Source: UBA1181 sp963626555
GTDB taxonomy: Bacteria > Bacteroidota > Bacteroidia > Bacteroidales > Paludibacteraceae
Assembly: GCA_963626555.1 (NCBI GenBank)
Contig: CAVFXQ010000010.1
Coordinates: 1-63,459 of the forward strand
Reading direction: 5' to 3'
DNA length: 63,459 bases
Within the stretch, counting starts at the first letter, position 1; each line of letters begins with the position of its first letter. The position numbers were made by a program, and so were the translations under genes. Below are positions 43,503-52,526 of this stretch, one piece after another. The notes beneath the pieces are model-generated. The model was not told where the DNA came from. It ran no database searches and saw only the letters and a program-made list of their open reading frames with translations.

Positions 43503-45290
43503 ATGAAAAATATTCGTAACTTTTGTATTATAGCACATATTGATCACGGTAAAAGTACCTTGGCAGATAGATTATTGGAATACACGAAAACAGTAACTGC
43601 CAAGGATATGCAGGCGCAGGTTTTGGATGATATGGAGTTGGAGCGAGAGCGTGGTATCACCATCAAGAGTCATGCCATACAAATGGACTATGAGTACAAA
43701 GGTGAGAAATATACCCTTAACTTGATTGACACTCCTGGTCACGTTGATTTCTCGTATGAGGTGTCTCGTTCTATTGCTGCCTGCGAAGGGGCTTTGTTGA
43801 TAGTAGATGCCGCTCAAGGTGTTCAGGCCCAAACTATCTCAAACCTTTATATGGCTTTGGAACACGACCTTGAGATCATCCCGATTATGAACAAGATAGA
43901 TCTGCCTGGAGCGATGCCTGATGAGGTAGAAGATCAGATTGTTGACCTTTTAGGCTGTAAACCAGAAGATGTAATTCGGGCTAGTGGAAAGACGGGAGAG
44001 GGTGTATATGATATTCTAAATGCTATTGTGGAGCGTATAAAACCACCTGTAGGCGACCCCGAAGCACCATTGCAGTGTCTTATCTTCGACTCCGTTTTCA
44101 ATCCGTTTCGTGGAATCATAGCTTACTTTAAGATTGTAAATGGAACAATTAAGACAGGTGATTTCGTGAAATTCGTATCAACGGAGAAAGAGTATTTGGC
44201 GGATGAAATAGGTATTCTTCGCTTAGATATGTCTCCTCAGAAATCGCTATCTGCGGGGAATGTTGGTTATATTATTTCTGGAATTAAGACGTCTCGGGAG
44301 GTAAAGGTTGGAGATACGATTACACATGTTGACAAACCTTGTTCAGAAGCTATCGCAGGTTTTGAAGAAGTAAAACCGATGGTCTTCGCAGGAGTATATC
44401 CTATTGAAACAGAGGATTTTGAAGATCTACGGGCATCAATTGAGAAGTTGCAATTAAACGATGCTTCGTTGACTTATCAAGCGGAGTCTTCTTTGGCGTT
44501 GGGTTTTGGATTCAGATGCGGTTTTTTGGGAATGTTGCACATGGAGATTATCCAAGAGCGTTTGGACCGCGAGTTCAATATGGATGTGATCACGACCGTT
44601 CCGAATGTGGAGTATGATGTCTATACGAAGAAGGGAGAGAAGATTGAAGTACATAATCCGTCTGGATTGCCAGACTTGACATTGATAGAGAGAATAGAAG
44701 AACCTTATATTCGGGCTTCTGTTATCACGTCAGCGGAGTATATTGGTGCGATTATGCAGCTATGCTTAGGCAAACGTGGAGAGCTGGTGCGTCAAGATTA
44801 TGTTTCTGGGAATAGAGTGGAACTGATTTATGATATGCCTTTGGGCGAGATCGTGTTTGATTTCTATGATAAATTGAAGAGTATTTCAAAAGGATACGCA
44901 TCTTTTGATTATCACCCTAATGGAATGAGGGAATCTAAATTGGTAAAATTGGATGTGTTGTTGAATGGTGAGGCTGTTGATGCTTTGTCTACATTAACGC
45001 ATTTTGACAATGCTTATACCCTTGGAAAACGAATGTGTGAGAAATTGAAGGAATTGATTCCAAGACAACAATTTGATGTGGCTATTCAAGCAGCGGTTGG
45101 ATCTAAAATCATCGCCCGAGAGACGATCAAGGCTGTGAGAAAGGATGTTACGGCAAAATGTTACGGAGGTGATATTTCTCGTAAGCGAAAATTGTTGGAA
45201 AAACAAAAACGGGGAAAGAAGAGAATGAAGCAGATTGGTACTGTTTCCGTTCCTCAGAAGGCTTTTCTGGAAGTGTTAAAGTTGGATTAA
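43503..45290 (+). CDS. lepA: Elongation factor 4 (LepA)
   Basis: LepA is a ribosome-associated GTPase linked to initiation and back-translocation. The 595-residue protein has AHIDHGKST (P-loop), RGITIKSH (switch), DTPGHVDF and NKIDLP, then the LepA-only C-terminal domain ending with KRGKKRMKQIGTVSVPQKAFL, which separates it from EF-G. The next gene starts 24 bases later. Confidence 0.97.
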   Translation: MKNIRNFCIIAHIDHGKSTLADRLLEYTKTVTAKDMQAQVLDDMELERERGITIKSHAIQMDYEYKGEKYTLNLIDTPGHVDFSYEVSRSIAACEGALLIVDAAQGVQAQTISNLYMALEHDLEIIPIMNKIDLPGAMPDEVEDQIVDLLGCKPEDVIRASGKTGEGVYDILNAIVERIKPPVGDPEAPLQCLIFDSVFNPFRGIIAYFKIVNGTIKTGDFVKFVSTEKEYLADEIGILRLDMSPQKSLSAGNVGYIISGIKTSREVKVGDTITHVDKPCSEAIAGFEEVKPMVFAGVYPIETEDFEDLRASIEKLQLNDASLTYQAESSLALGFGFRCGFLGMLHMEIIQERLDREFNMDVITTVPNVEYDVYTKKGEKIEVHNPSGLPDLTLIERIEEPYIRASVITSAEYIGAIMQLCLGKRGELVRQDYVSGNRVELIYDMPLGEIVFDFYDKLKSISKGYASFDYHPNGMRESKLVKLDVLLNGEAVDALSTLTHFDNAYTLGKRMCEKLKELIPRQQFDVAIQAAVGSKIIARETIKAVRKDVTAKCYGGDISRKRKLLEKQKRGKKRMKQIGTVSVPQKAFLEVLKLD

Positions 45291-45314
45291 ATAGAAGAAT
45301 CGAAGCAAACGAGT

Positions 45315-47033
45315 ATGATAGACAAGATATCAGAGTTGTTTAAAGGAGATTTTGGAACGAAAGTCGTGTCGGTCAGCAAAGTGTTCATTGATCTATTCAA
45401 AAAATTAAATATTGAATACGAGCAAGTGGGCGACAATGATGATGTTACCGCGTATCGTTTTCTGTATCAAGGAGAGATATTTGTCGCTGTTGCTCCTAAA
45501 ACGAACATTTATAATGCGAGGGTTCTTATGCCTAATATCCTATCTGTGGACAACGATTACTATCAAGTCGTATCCTACATGATAAACGATATGAATCGTG
45601 ATTTATCACCGGAAGCAAATGCTTCATTTTCCTACGACGAGAAGGAGAATAAGTATAACGCTGATGTAGTTTGTCCGATTTATTTCATTGGAATAGAGGA
45701 AAAAGACAAGCAGACATTCACGGAGTTGATGTCTTTTATGTTTGAGTATCGTCGAGTTTTTTCTGAAAAGTATCGGAACTTAGAGGAGGTATTTGATAAA
45801 AACAAGAAAAAAGATATATTTGAGGACTCGGAACGTTCTCGTCGAACAGCTTATCTTATCTTGGAGCATGAGATAATGGTTGGCGAGCAAAGGGAGTTTG
45901 GCGATGGTAAATTCCGACATTTTAAATTGACTCCTCAGGATGTTTTTTCTGTTCCTAATTATATTATTGAAGAGTCGGCTATTGACGAGTTTTCAATGAC
46001 ACGGGTTCATCAATCTATTTTGAGTCTGAAGAAGGACGAGTATGGAACGTTTGATATTGCGGACTACCTTCGTCAGAATAGAAAAGAGGAGAGAACGAAA
46101 AATGAACAAAAAAAAGGGAGTGACTATTTGATAAGCATCACGCAAAATGATGGTTCTGTCTATTCCGCCTATTTCGTATGGCAGTCGGAATCGAAGGTGT
46201 CGGATTATTATAAGTTGATTGTAAGTGTGCCTTCAGCTATAGAGAAGAAATATCGTGAGAGTGAGTCTACGATGGGCTATGAAACGATTTATGTTGTAGA
46301 TAAATCGGAAACAAACAATTCTGCTGAAGTGCGTTATATGATTGAGGATGCGAATGATAAGATTAATGCGGGGAAAGCAGAAGAACTGACGAGCGAGCAA
46401 CGTTCATTGATTGATTTTATAGGTTGGGGTGTTGCCAGCGATATCTATTGGGGCTTGAAGTATTTTCATAATGGCAGTTATTTGCAGGCTATCAAACACT
46501 TAGAATGTGTTACGGAAGTGTGGAGGTCTCGTATAGATGAGTTTGGAGAGAAGCAATTGAGTGTGGCGATGGAGGTCTATTTCAAATTGGGCTATGCGTA
46601 TGCGTCGTTGAAGATTTATTCGAAAGCGTTGTACTATTTGGAATTTTCCTATGTAATGGGTTCTATCAATGGCTCAAGTGAATATATCAATTGTTTGTTG
46701 ATGACAGATGATTGGCGTGCGATGTCAACTATAGATCGACAGTTGGAATTGGTTCTCGACAGATTGCCTAACGATGACGAAGAGGATTGTGATGATGATG
46801 TCAATGAAAGGTTATATGATTACCGCGATTTCCTTTATAGAAGTAAGGTTCGTTTGATGGTTTGTAAGCCGTCACTATGGAATGATGCGGAGAAACTGCT
46901 TTCGGAGCTAAGAGATAGTGAGGACGAAGATATGAAGTCTTTTGCAGAAGAAGAGATTGCATTGTTGGAAGATTTGAAGAAACAGAAAGAGGAGTTCGAT
47001 AGCAAAACTGAACAAGAAAAAAAAGAGTCTTGA
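45315..47033 (+). CDS. Unrecognised acidic protein with TPR-like C-terminal half
   Basis: The 572 residues have no signal peptide. I do not recognise the N-terminal half, which is alpha/beta with some resemblance in size and pattern to YbjN-type modules (YRFLYQGEIFVAVAPKTN). Residues about 375-470 (GLKYFHNGSYLQAIKHLECV, MEVYFKLGYAYASLKIYSKALYYL split over two helix pairs) look like two TPR units. The end is a charged coiled coil. It lies between lepA and a GH9 gene, 24 bases from each, and is probably cytoplasmic. Confidence 0.6.
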   Translation: MIDKISELFKGDFGTKVVSVSKVFIDLFKKLNIEYEQVGDNDDVTAYRFLYQGEIFVAVAPKTNIYNARVLMPNILSVDNDYYQVVSYMINDMNRDLSPEANASFSYDEKENKYNADVVCPIYFIGIEEKDKQTFTELMSFMFEYRRVFSEKYRNLEEVFDKNKKKDIFEDSERSRRTAYLILEHEIMVGEQREFGDGKFRHFKLTPQDVFSVPNYIIEESAIDEFSMTRVHQSILSLKKDEYGTFDIADYLRQNRKEERTKNEQKKGSDYLISITQNDGSVYSAYFVWQSESKVSDYYKLIVSVPSAIEKKYRESESTMGYETIYVVDKSETNNSAEVRYMIEDANDKINAGKAEELTSEQRSLIDFIGWGVASDIYWGLKYFHNGSYLQAIKHLECVTEVWRSRIDEFGEKQLSVAMEVYFKLGYAYASLKIYSKALYYLEFSYVMGSINGSSEYINCLLMTDDWRAMSTIDRQLELVLDRLPNDDEEDCDDDVNERLYDYRDFLYRSKVRLMVCKPSLWNDAEKLLSELRDSEDEDMKSFAEEEIALLEDLKKQKEEFDSKTEQEKKES

Positions 47034-47057
47034 TTATACAATAATTCTTAAAGATAA

Positions 47058-48764
47058 ATGTTTATGAGACGATTGGATTTTTTGGTTTTTATGCTATTGG
47101 TCGTGCAGTTTGCTTTTGCTCAGTCGTTTGTGCGGGTGAACCAAGTTGGATATGTCGTTGGGATGCCCAAAGTGGCTACGGTAGCTAATCTTGATGCACC
47201 GTTCTTTGAGTTGAAGGATGCCAAAACTAATGAAATTGTCTATAAGGGGGATTTGAGTAAAAGTGCTTTTTGGAATTATTCCCGAGAAACAATTCAATCT
47301 GCAGATTTTTCGGACTTCAATCAAGAAGGAACTTATTATTTGGAAGTAAACGATGAGAAGTCGTCTCCTTTTGTGATTGGGAATAGAGATAGTCTATATT
47401 TAGACTTGATGAAGGCGGTAATGCGTACGTTCTATTATTGGAGAGCATCGACACCTATTGAAAAGCCTTATTCTGTATTTAATGGAATGGATTTTTCAAG
47501 AAATTCGGGTCATCCTGATACATTGGTGTATATCCATCAGTCAGCGGCTTCGGAGAAACGGCGTGCGATGACAACTATATCGTCTCCTGGTGGTTGGTAT
47601 GATGCTGGCGATTATGGAAAATATGTTGTGAATGCGGGAATCACGCTTCATCAGTTAATTTTGTCATATACTTTATATCCAGAATTCTACAAGAGTCTAT
47701 CGTTGAATATTCCACGAAAGGAGACGAGTCTGTCGTGTGATTTTTTGGAAGAGTTGAAGTGGGAGTATGACTGGCTTTTCACAATGCAAGACCCTAACGA
47801 TGGTGGAGTCTATCACAAATTGACGACATTACGGTTCTGCGAATATATAATGCCCGAGTTTGATGATTCTGACAGATTTATGATGGCAAAGTCAACGGCA
47901 GCTACTTTGGATTTTGTTGCCGAGATGGCAATGTGTGTTAGAGTCTTCAAGAAAGAAAATCCAGCGTATGCGTTGAAGGCGTTGAAGGCTGCCGAAAAAG
48001 CTTGGAATTGGGCTGTGAAAAATCCAACGGTTTACTTCAATAATCCTCCCGATGTCTTTACAGGAGGTTATGAAGATGGTTTTGTGGAAGATGAATTGTT
48101 CTGGGCTGCAACGGAGATGTTCATTACCACTGGAGAAAAGAAATATTTTGATAAAATGGATTTTTTCCAAAAATTTGATACTCCAACGTGGGGGAATGTC
48201 AACACCTTAGGATTGTTAACCTTGATGGCTCATAAGGATGAGTTGCCTAATTATGTAGATGTAGATAAAATAGATGCTAAGTTTAGGGGAGTTGCAGTAT
48301 CTCTATATAATAGTTTCAAGTTTTCTCCAGGTAGAGTGGCTTTGAAAAAATTTGTTTGGGGAGGAAACGGCGATGTTGCCTCCAATGGTGCAATTTTGGG
48401 ATTGGCATATAAATTGTACAAAGATGATAAATTCAAGGAGGCAATGTTTGCTAATTTCGATTATTTATTAGGTGCAAACCCTACGGAATATTCATTCATA
48501 ACAGGTTTCGGAAAGAAGTATCCAATTCGTTTACATGATCGTCGTTGTATGGCAGATGGTATTGACGAACCGATTCCTGGGTATTTGGCAGGTGGTCCAA
48601 ATGATAGTGAAATGGCAGATTGCGGTAGACAAAATTATCCGTCTGCGGCTCCAGCACGTTGTTATTTAGATGAAACATGTAGTTATTCAACGAATGAGGT
48701 GGCAATCAATTGGAATGCTCCATTAGTGTTGCTCGTTTCAATGATTGAAAATATAGATAAGTAA
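47058..48764 (+). CDS. Secreted glycoside hydrolase family 9 (endoglucanase-like)
   Basis: GH9 enzymes cut beta-1,4-glucans by inversion. The 568-residue protein has a signal peptide (to about 22, ending FAFAQ), an N-terminal Ig-like domain (FVRVNQVGYVVG...) and a six-hairpin catalytic domain. The catalytic aspartates lie in GGWYDAGDYGKY (Asp182, Asp185), the conserved LGANPTEYSFITGFG and RLHDRR follow, and the acid is Glu547 in STNEVAINW. No SusC/SusD pair is nearby, so this is not in a standard polysaccharide-utilisation locus. Substrate (cellulose, mixed-linkage or other glucan) cannot be read. The SDR gene starts 2 bases after its stop. Confidence 0.92.
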   Translation: MFMRRLDFLVFMLLVVQFAFAQSFVRVNQVGYVVGMPKVATVANLDAPFFELKDAKTNEIVYKGDLSKSAFWNYSRETIQSADFSDFNQEGTYYLEVNDEKSSPFVIGNRDSLYLDLMKAVMRTFYYWRASTPIEKPYSVFNGMDFSRNSGHPDTLVYIHQSAASEKRRAMTTISSPGGWYDAGDYGKYVVNAGITLHQLILSYTLYPEFYKSLSLNIPRKETSLSCDFLEELKWEYDWLFTMQDPNDGGVYHKLTTLRFCEYIMPEFDDSDRFMMAKSTAATLDFVAEMAMCVRVFKKENPAYALKALKAAEKAWNWAVKNPTVYFNNPPDVFTGGYEDGFVEDELFWAATEMFITTGEKKYFDKMDFFQKFDTPTWGNVNTLGLLTLMAHKDELPNYVDVDKIDAKFRGVAVSLYNSFKFSPGRVALKKFVWGGNGDVASNGAILGLAYKLYKDDKFKEAMFANFDYLLGANPTEYSFITGFGKKYPIRLHDRRCMADGIDEPIPGYLAGGPNDSEMADCGRQNYPSAAPARCYLDETCSYSTNEVAINWNAPLVLLVSMIENIDK

Positions 48765-48766
48765 AA

Positions 48767-49510
48767 GTGATTAAGAAAACAGCGATTATAATCGGTGCTA
48801 CCTCGGGTATTGGTTTGGAGGTAGCCCGAGTTTTGGCATCAAAGGGTTGGACCCTTGGGTTGGCAGGTAGACGAGAGAATTGTTTGATTGAAATTGCTAA
48901 AGAGTTGCCCCAAGTGAAAAGTTTTCGCAAGATTGATATAACACACGAGGGGGCGACTTCTATTCTGCAAGAAATGATAGACGAATTGGGCGGAATTAAT
49001 CTTTATTTTCATTCATCTGGTATTGGCTATCAAAATGTTAACTTAGAGCAGGATAAGGAGGTGTTAACAACAGAGACCAATGTTGTTGGGTTTACTCGAA
49101 TGATAACATTTATGTTTCATTATTTCGCAGAACACCCAGAGATGGATGGCCATATTGCGGCTATCACTTCGATTGCGGGAACGATGGGTTTAGGTGCAGC
49201 ACCTGCTTATTCCTCAACTAAAAGATATCAAAGCCAATATTTAGAGTGCATGCAACAACTGTCGAATATGAGGAGGTTGAATATTCACTTTACTGATATT
49301 CGTCCAGGTTTTGTATCGACAGATTTATTGACTGATAACTACCCTATGCAGTTGCAGGTTACGCAAGTGGCTAAGAACATAGTTTATGCATTAGAACGTA
49401 AAAAGTCAGTTTGTGTAATCGATTGGAAGTACAGGATTTTAGTTGCCTTATGGCGATTAATACCAAGATGCGTTTGGGTAAAATTAAAAGTGTCTACTAA
49501 AAAGGTATAG
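48767..49510 (+). CDS. Short-chain dehydrogenase/reductase
   Basis: The 247-residue protein has the NAD(P)-binding GATSGIGLEVA near 9-19, with GRRE at the end of the second strand suggesting NADPH, and a catalytic Y-x3-K in PAYSSTKRY near 146. The NAG motif is changed to SSGIG. The C-terminal 30 residues are hydrophobic and basic and may touch membrane. The start is GTG at 48767, 2 bases after the GH9 stop, so the two are translationally coupled. Substrate unknown. Confidence 0.85.
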   Translation: MIKKTAIIIGATSGIGLEVARVLASKGWTLGLAGRRENCLIEIAKELPQVKSFRKIDITHEGATSILQEMIDELGGINLYFHSSGIGYQNVNLEQDKEVLTTETNVVGFTRMITFMFHYFAEHPEMDGHIAAITSIAGTMGLGAAPAYSSTKRYQSQYLECMQQLSNMRRLNIHFTDIRPGFVSTDLLTDNYPMQLQVTQVAKNIVYALERKKSVCVIDWKYRILVALWRLIPRCVWVKLKVSTKKV

Positions 49511-49537
49511 AGGACACTAAGTGAAAAGATTGTGGTG

Positions 49538-50443
49538 TTAGTTCCAACAATCGACACGTCTGCGTAGAATGTTGGTTTCGCGGAGAGTGCGTATAAATTC
49601 TTTGATGGCCTTTTTGTGATAACTGTTTTTCAGAAGATGAAAAGCACCACGCATTTTGGCGTGAGGAGAACTAAACGGAATAGCCTTTATTCCTTCATAA
49701 TCTTCGGATGCGGATTTTGAAAGTACCGTGATGTATTGACCTTGAACAACCAAACGAACAATAGGGGTTACTAAATTCATCTCCATGCGAATGTTTAATT
49801 TAGGCTTGTTCTCAGCTTCCCAAACAGTATCGAAGGTGTTGCGTGCTTGAAATCCTATTACAGGGAGAATCATAGGGTATTGAGTAATGTCCGAAATGGA
49901 AATTTCTTTTTTCGTTTGCAAGGGGTGTCCTTCCTTAACAATAAGAGCCAAGGTGTCTTCGTAGAGTAGGTGAGACTCAATGTTTGAATTGTTTGTCTCA
50001 GACTGATAGGAAAGAACGAAATCAACTTCGCGTTTGTTGAGCATCTCCATCAACTCTTCCATCGTTTTATAAATGATATTGAGCTTGATTTCTGGATATT
50101 GTTTAGCAAAGTCCAATACGGCCTCGGCAGTCATAATACTGAACGAGTGAGTTACGCCAATGTTGAGTTCGCCTGTTTTCAAGGCTTTGAGGTCTTCTAT
50201 GCGGTGAACACAATTTTCTGTTTGTAGTAAAACTTCGCGGGCGTATGGAAGCAACTCTTCACCTGCTTCGGTAAGTGAAACCTCGTGTGTGTTGCGGATA
50301 AAAAGCGGAATGTCCAACTCATCTTCCAATTGGCGGATGCTCTGCGAAAATGTGCTTTGTGTAACGCATACCAATTTGGCGGCTTCCGAGAAATTAAGGG
50401 TTTCTGCGGCTTTGACAAATGCTCTAAGTTGACGAATGTCCAT
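49538..50443 (-). CDS. LysR-family transcriptional regulator
   Basis: The 301-residue protein has an N-terminal winged helix-turn-helix (MDIRQLRAFVKAAETLNFSEAAKLVCVTQSTFSQSIRQLE split by helices) and a two-lobe effector domain (TGELNIGVTHSF onward). LysR proteins activate or repress when a small molecule binds. The last in a minus-strand run behind the ThrE-like exporter genes, 69 bases after them, it may control export of an amino acid, though the gap allows a separate promoter. There is no redox Cys pair in the OxyR position. Confidence 0.85.
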   Translation of the reverse strand: MDIRQLRAFVKAAETLNFSEAAKLVCVTQSTFSQSIRQLEDELDIPLFIRNTHEVSLTEAGEELLPYAREVLLQTENCVHRIEDLKALKTGELNIGVTHSFSIMTAEAVLDFAKQYPEIKLNIIYKTMEELMEMLNKREVDFVLSYQSETNNSNIESHLLYEDTLALIVKEGHPLQTKKEISISDITQYPMILPVIGFQARNTFDTVWEAENKPKLNIRMEMNLVTPIVRLVVQGQYITVLSKSASEDYEGIKAIPFSSPHAKMRGAFHLLKNSYHKKAIKEFIRTLRETNILRRRVDCWN

Positions 50444-50512
50444 TTTTGTGGTAAAACTTATACTGTTTCAATGATTGTGTAAATGTAATGAAATCTCTTC
50501 AATTAATTTGTT

Positions 50513-50977
50513 TTATCCTTTATGGAAAAGAATACGAGGTGAAACAATACCAATAACTAATGAGGTAACAGCCAAAACGCATGTGATGAAATTGTAGCTG
50601 AAAAGTCCAAAGTAATGCTCAAAAGTAGGTATTTCATTGCTTTCAAAACATAAAATCAATGATTGAACGGATCTGTAGGCATACATTCCTGGAATCATTG
50701 GAAGAAGTGCAGGAGAAGATAATGTTTCTGATCGAATCTTCCAGATAGCGGAGATAGGTATTGATAGCAATCCAATGCCTAATCCTGCGATTAAACTGGC
50801 GGGAACTATATTCCATGCTTCGTAATTCATCAAGTAGAGTCGAATATTGTGTCCTGCGGCTGCTAAAATGGCAGATGCAGAGAATCCTTTTAATGGAATA
50901 TTGCTGATGCTTCCGAAGCCTATAGCTGCGATGGCTGCGAATAAAGCGTCTTTAAAGAAGATGATAAAGGTGTCCAT
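50513..50977 (-). CDS. ThrE/YjjB-type exporter, small membrane subunit
   Basis: The 154-residue protein has about four or five transmembrane helices and fits the DUF3815/ThrE_2 half of the threonine/serine exporter family (similar to E. coli YjjB). The conserved segment ALLPMIPGMYAYRS in the second half matches the PG-containing helix of the family. It lies 7 bases after the larger subunit gene. In E. coli the pair YjjPB is reported to export succinate; in Corynebacterium ThrE exports threonine. The substrate is not determined here. Confidence 0.8.
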   Translation of the reverse strand: MDTFIIFFKDALFAAIAAIGFGSISNIPLKGFSASAILAAAGHNIRLYLMNYEAWNIVPASLIAGLGIGLLSIPISAIWKIRSETLSSPALLPMIPGMYAYRSVQSLILCFESNEIPTFEHYFGLFSYNFITCVLAVTSLVIGIVSPRILFHKG

Positions 50978-50984
50978 ATTCTTT

Positions 50985-51764
50985 CTACATAAAATGAAAG
51001 TGCATGATGATAAGTCCGATGCTTAGTCCGATAGAGAGGCATACCGTGAGTATGGCAGCATTGAAGAAGCGACTGATGGCGCAAATATGATGGCCTGATA
51101 GCATATCGCTGATAGCGTTGATGTAGGGAATGCCTGGGACAAGATACAACACGCTTGTTGCTAATGCTATGTCGGGTGTCCCTCCTAATTGGAAGATATA
51201 GCCGGCACTAGCGATGATGGCGGAAAGACACGCTGCGGTGATGGTTATAATACGAATATCCATCTTTGTATGTTTAACAAGCAGATGTTTTAATGCGAAT
51301 CCGTAGGCTGTGGCAATGAAAACAATTAACATAGAAGTCCAGTCCCCACCGAAAAGAAAACAGAATGAAGAATTGGCCGCACTTGCTAAAGCGGTAACAA
51401 TCCATGTTTTCAGTCGAGGCGTGGATAGGACCTCTTTAAAAAGTTTATTTGCTTCGTCTATCGGTAATCTCTCTCGTTCAATCCTTTTGCTCAACTTGTT
51501 TAGACGGGTGTTACGAGCGAAATCTAAACCTAAAGATGGAATTTTTTGATTGATGGAGTAGGTGTTCTCCTTCTTCTCATCCCAAACTGACACATAAATG
51601 TGCATTGGGAAAATTGAAGTTTCGCATGTAACCTTGTAGGCGCGAGTGAGTCGGTCTGTAACGTTCATTGCAAACTCCGTTGATGCACCCCCTGCTAATA
51701 AAGTAGAGGAGTATCCAGAAATGAACTCGCAAATTTCTTTTATGCTTTGTCCTTTAATTACCAT
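50985..51764 (-). CDS. ThrE/YjjP-type exporter, large subunit (DUF1212)
   Basis: The 259-residue protein has a soluble N-terminal domain (about 1-115, with LLAGGASTEFAMNVTDRLTRAY typical of DUF1212 split over a helix), then about five transmembrane helices. A VPGIPYINAISDMLSG helix carries the family's P-G-x-x-x-x-N-A. It pairs with the following small subunit to give the full exporter. Gap upstream to the small membrane protein is 12 bases. Confidence 0.82.
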   Translation of the reverse strand: MVIKGQSIKEICEFISGYSSTLLAGGASTEFAMNVTDRLTRAYKVTCETSIFPMHIYVSVWDEKKENTYSINQKIPSLGLDFARNTRLNKLSKRIERERLPIDEANKLFKEVLSTPRLKTWIVTALASAANSSFCFLFGGDWTSMLIVFIATAYGFALKHLLVKHTKMDIRIITITAACLSAIIASAGYIFQLGGTPDIALATSVLYLVPGIPYINAISDMLSGHHICAISRFFNAAILTVCLSIGLSIGLIIMHFHFM

Positions 51765-51776
51765 GATGTCTGACGA

Positions 51777-52013
51777 TTAGTCTTCGAATTTTTTCATTCC
51801 CTCTTTCTCATCGTAGGTGAAAAGGTCAACGCTGTCGATATCGAAAGAGAGGAAAGGATGCTTTCCGTCTCTTAAATTTTTTACCTTATCGTATGAGTGG
51901 AGACCCAAACAGAAAAGGGGAACAATGATGATGCACGCCCAGATGACAAGGAATGAATATGAGTTTGACAACTCAACGAAAGTGGTGATGTTGTTAATTT
52001 CTAAGATTTCCAT
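51777..52013 (-). CDS. Small single-pass membrane protein
   Basis: A 78-residue protein with one transmembrane helix (about 20-40, FLVIWACIIIVPLFCLGL) and a charged, acidic C-terminus. No family recognised. It is first in the exporter operon, directly behind a consensus promoter, and may be a small subunit or a leader-like gene. Confidence 0.6.
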   Translation of the reverse strand: MEILEINNITTFVELSNSYSFLVIWACIIIVPLFCLGLHSYDKVKNLRDGKHPFLSFDIDSVDLFTYDEKEGMKKFED

Positions 52014-52104
52014 ATAAATTTATTTTTTAAGTTATACATGTTTATTTGTCAATCGAATATTCGTCAATCATCAAATAAATACAGATTGTTTCCCGATTGC
52101 ATTG

Positions 52105-52135
52105 CAAAGGTAAAAATGGCATTAGGCTTGGTCAA
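52105..52135 (-). promoter_or_regulatory. Promoter of the exporter operon
   Basis: On the minus strand TTG (52135-52133), a 20-base spacer and TACCTTTG (52112-52105) match the consensus exactly. The start site near 52098 gives a leader of about 85 bases before ATG 52013. Confidence 0.8.
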
Positions 52136-52279
52136 TAAACGATATTGTATTGTTTCAATAATGGTATTCGGATTTTCTAATAATCTAAGATTGAAAAAAG
52201 GAGAAATTTGAAATAGTCTATTGGCTTATAGTAGCAAATGATTGAAAACAGCAGCAGAATTCATTGAATATTGGTTTCT

Positions 52280-52379
52280 AAAAAAAAAAGAGCCTCAAAC
52301 TTAAGACTCTTAAAAACAAAGAAGGATGTCATCTCGACATCCAGTCTCTCTAACCTTAAATCTAATACCATGAAAAACA
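52280..52379 (-). ncRNA. Candidate small RNA of about 100 nt
   Basis: On the minus strand a consensus promoter (52413-52385) is followed by about 100 bases with no useful reading frame and an intrinsic terminator. The RNA has a 7-bp hairpin (GGATGTC with GACATCC, 52342-52324) with a 5-base loop. Then comes a U-rich linker, then a terminator stem of about 10 bp with G-T pairs (52311-52288) ending in ten T (52289-52280). The 5' part, GGTATTAGATTTAAGG, feels familiar from other Bacteroidales intergenic regions, so it may belong to a spread family; that is memory, not a search. It is not tmRNA, SRP RNA or RNase P by size. 6S-like RNA was not excluded. Confidence 0.55.
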
Positions 52380-52384
52380 CAATG

Positions 52385-52413
52385 CAAAGATAACGATAAA
52401 TTTTATGTTGCAA
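52385..52413 (-). promoter_or_regulatory. Promoter of the candidate small RNA
   Basis: On the minus strand TTG (52413-52411), an 18-base spacer and TATCTTTG (52392-52385) form a good Bacteroidota promoter. No protein gene begins downstream before the exporter promoter 270 bases away, so it must serve an RNA. Confidence 0.65.
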
Positions 52414-52526
52414 AACATAATTGCAAAATATTTTCTGGATTAACTTAATTTAACTGAATAGGACGATTTTACTTAATTTTAAAAAAATAGAGTTAACTTT
52501 ACAATTGTTTTAAAAGATAAAAAAAG

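Noticed and set aside
52373..52396. Short plus-strand frame MKNTMQR as a leader peptide
   Set aside because: It lies in the promoter and 5' end of the minus-strand small RNA, and no attenuator or gene follows closely on the plus strand.
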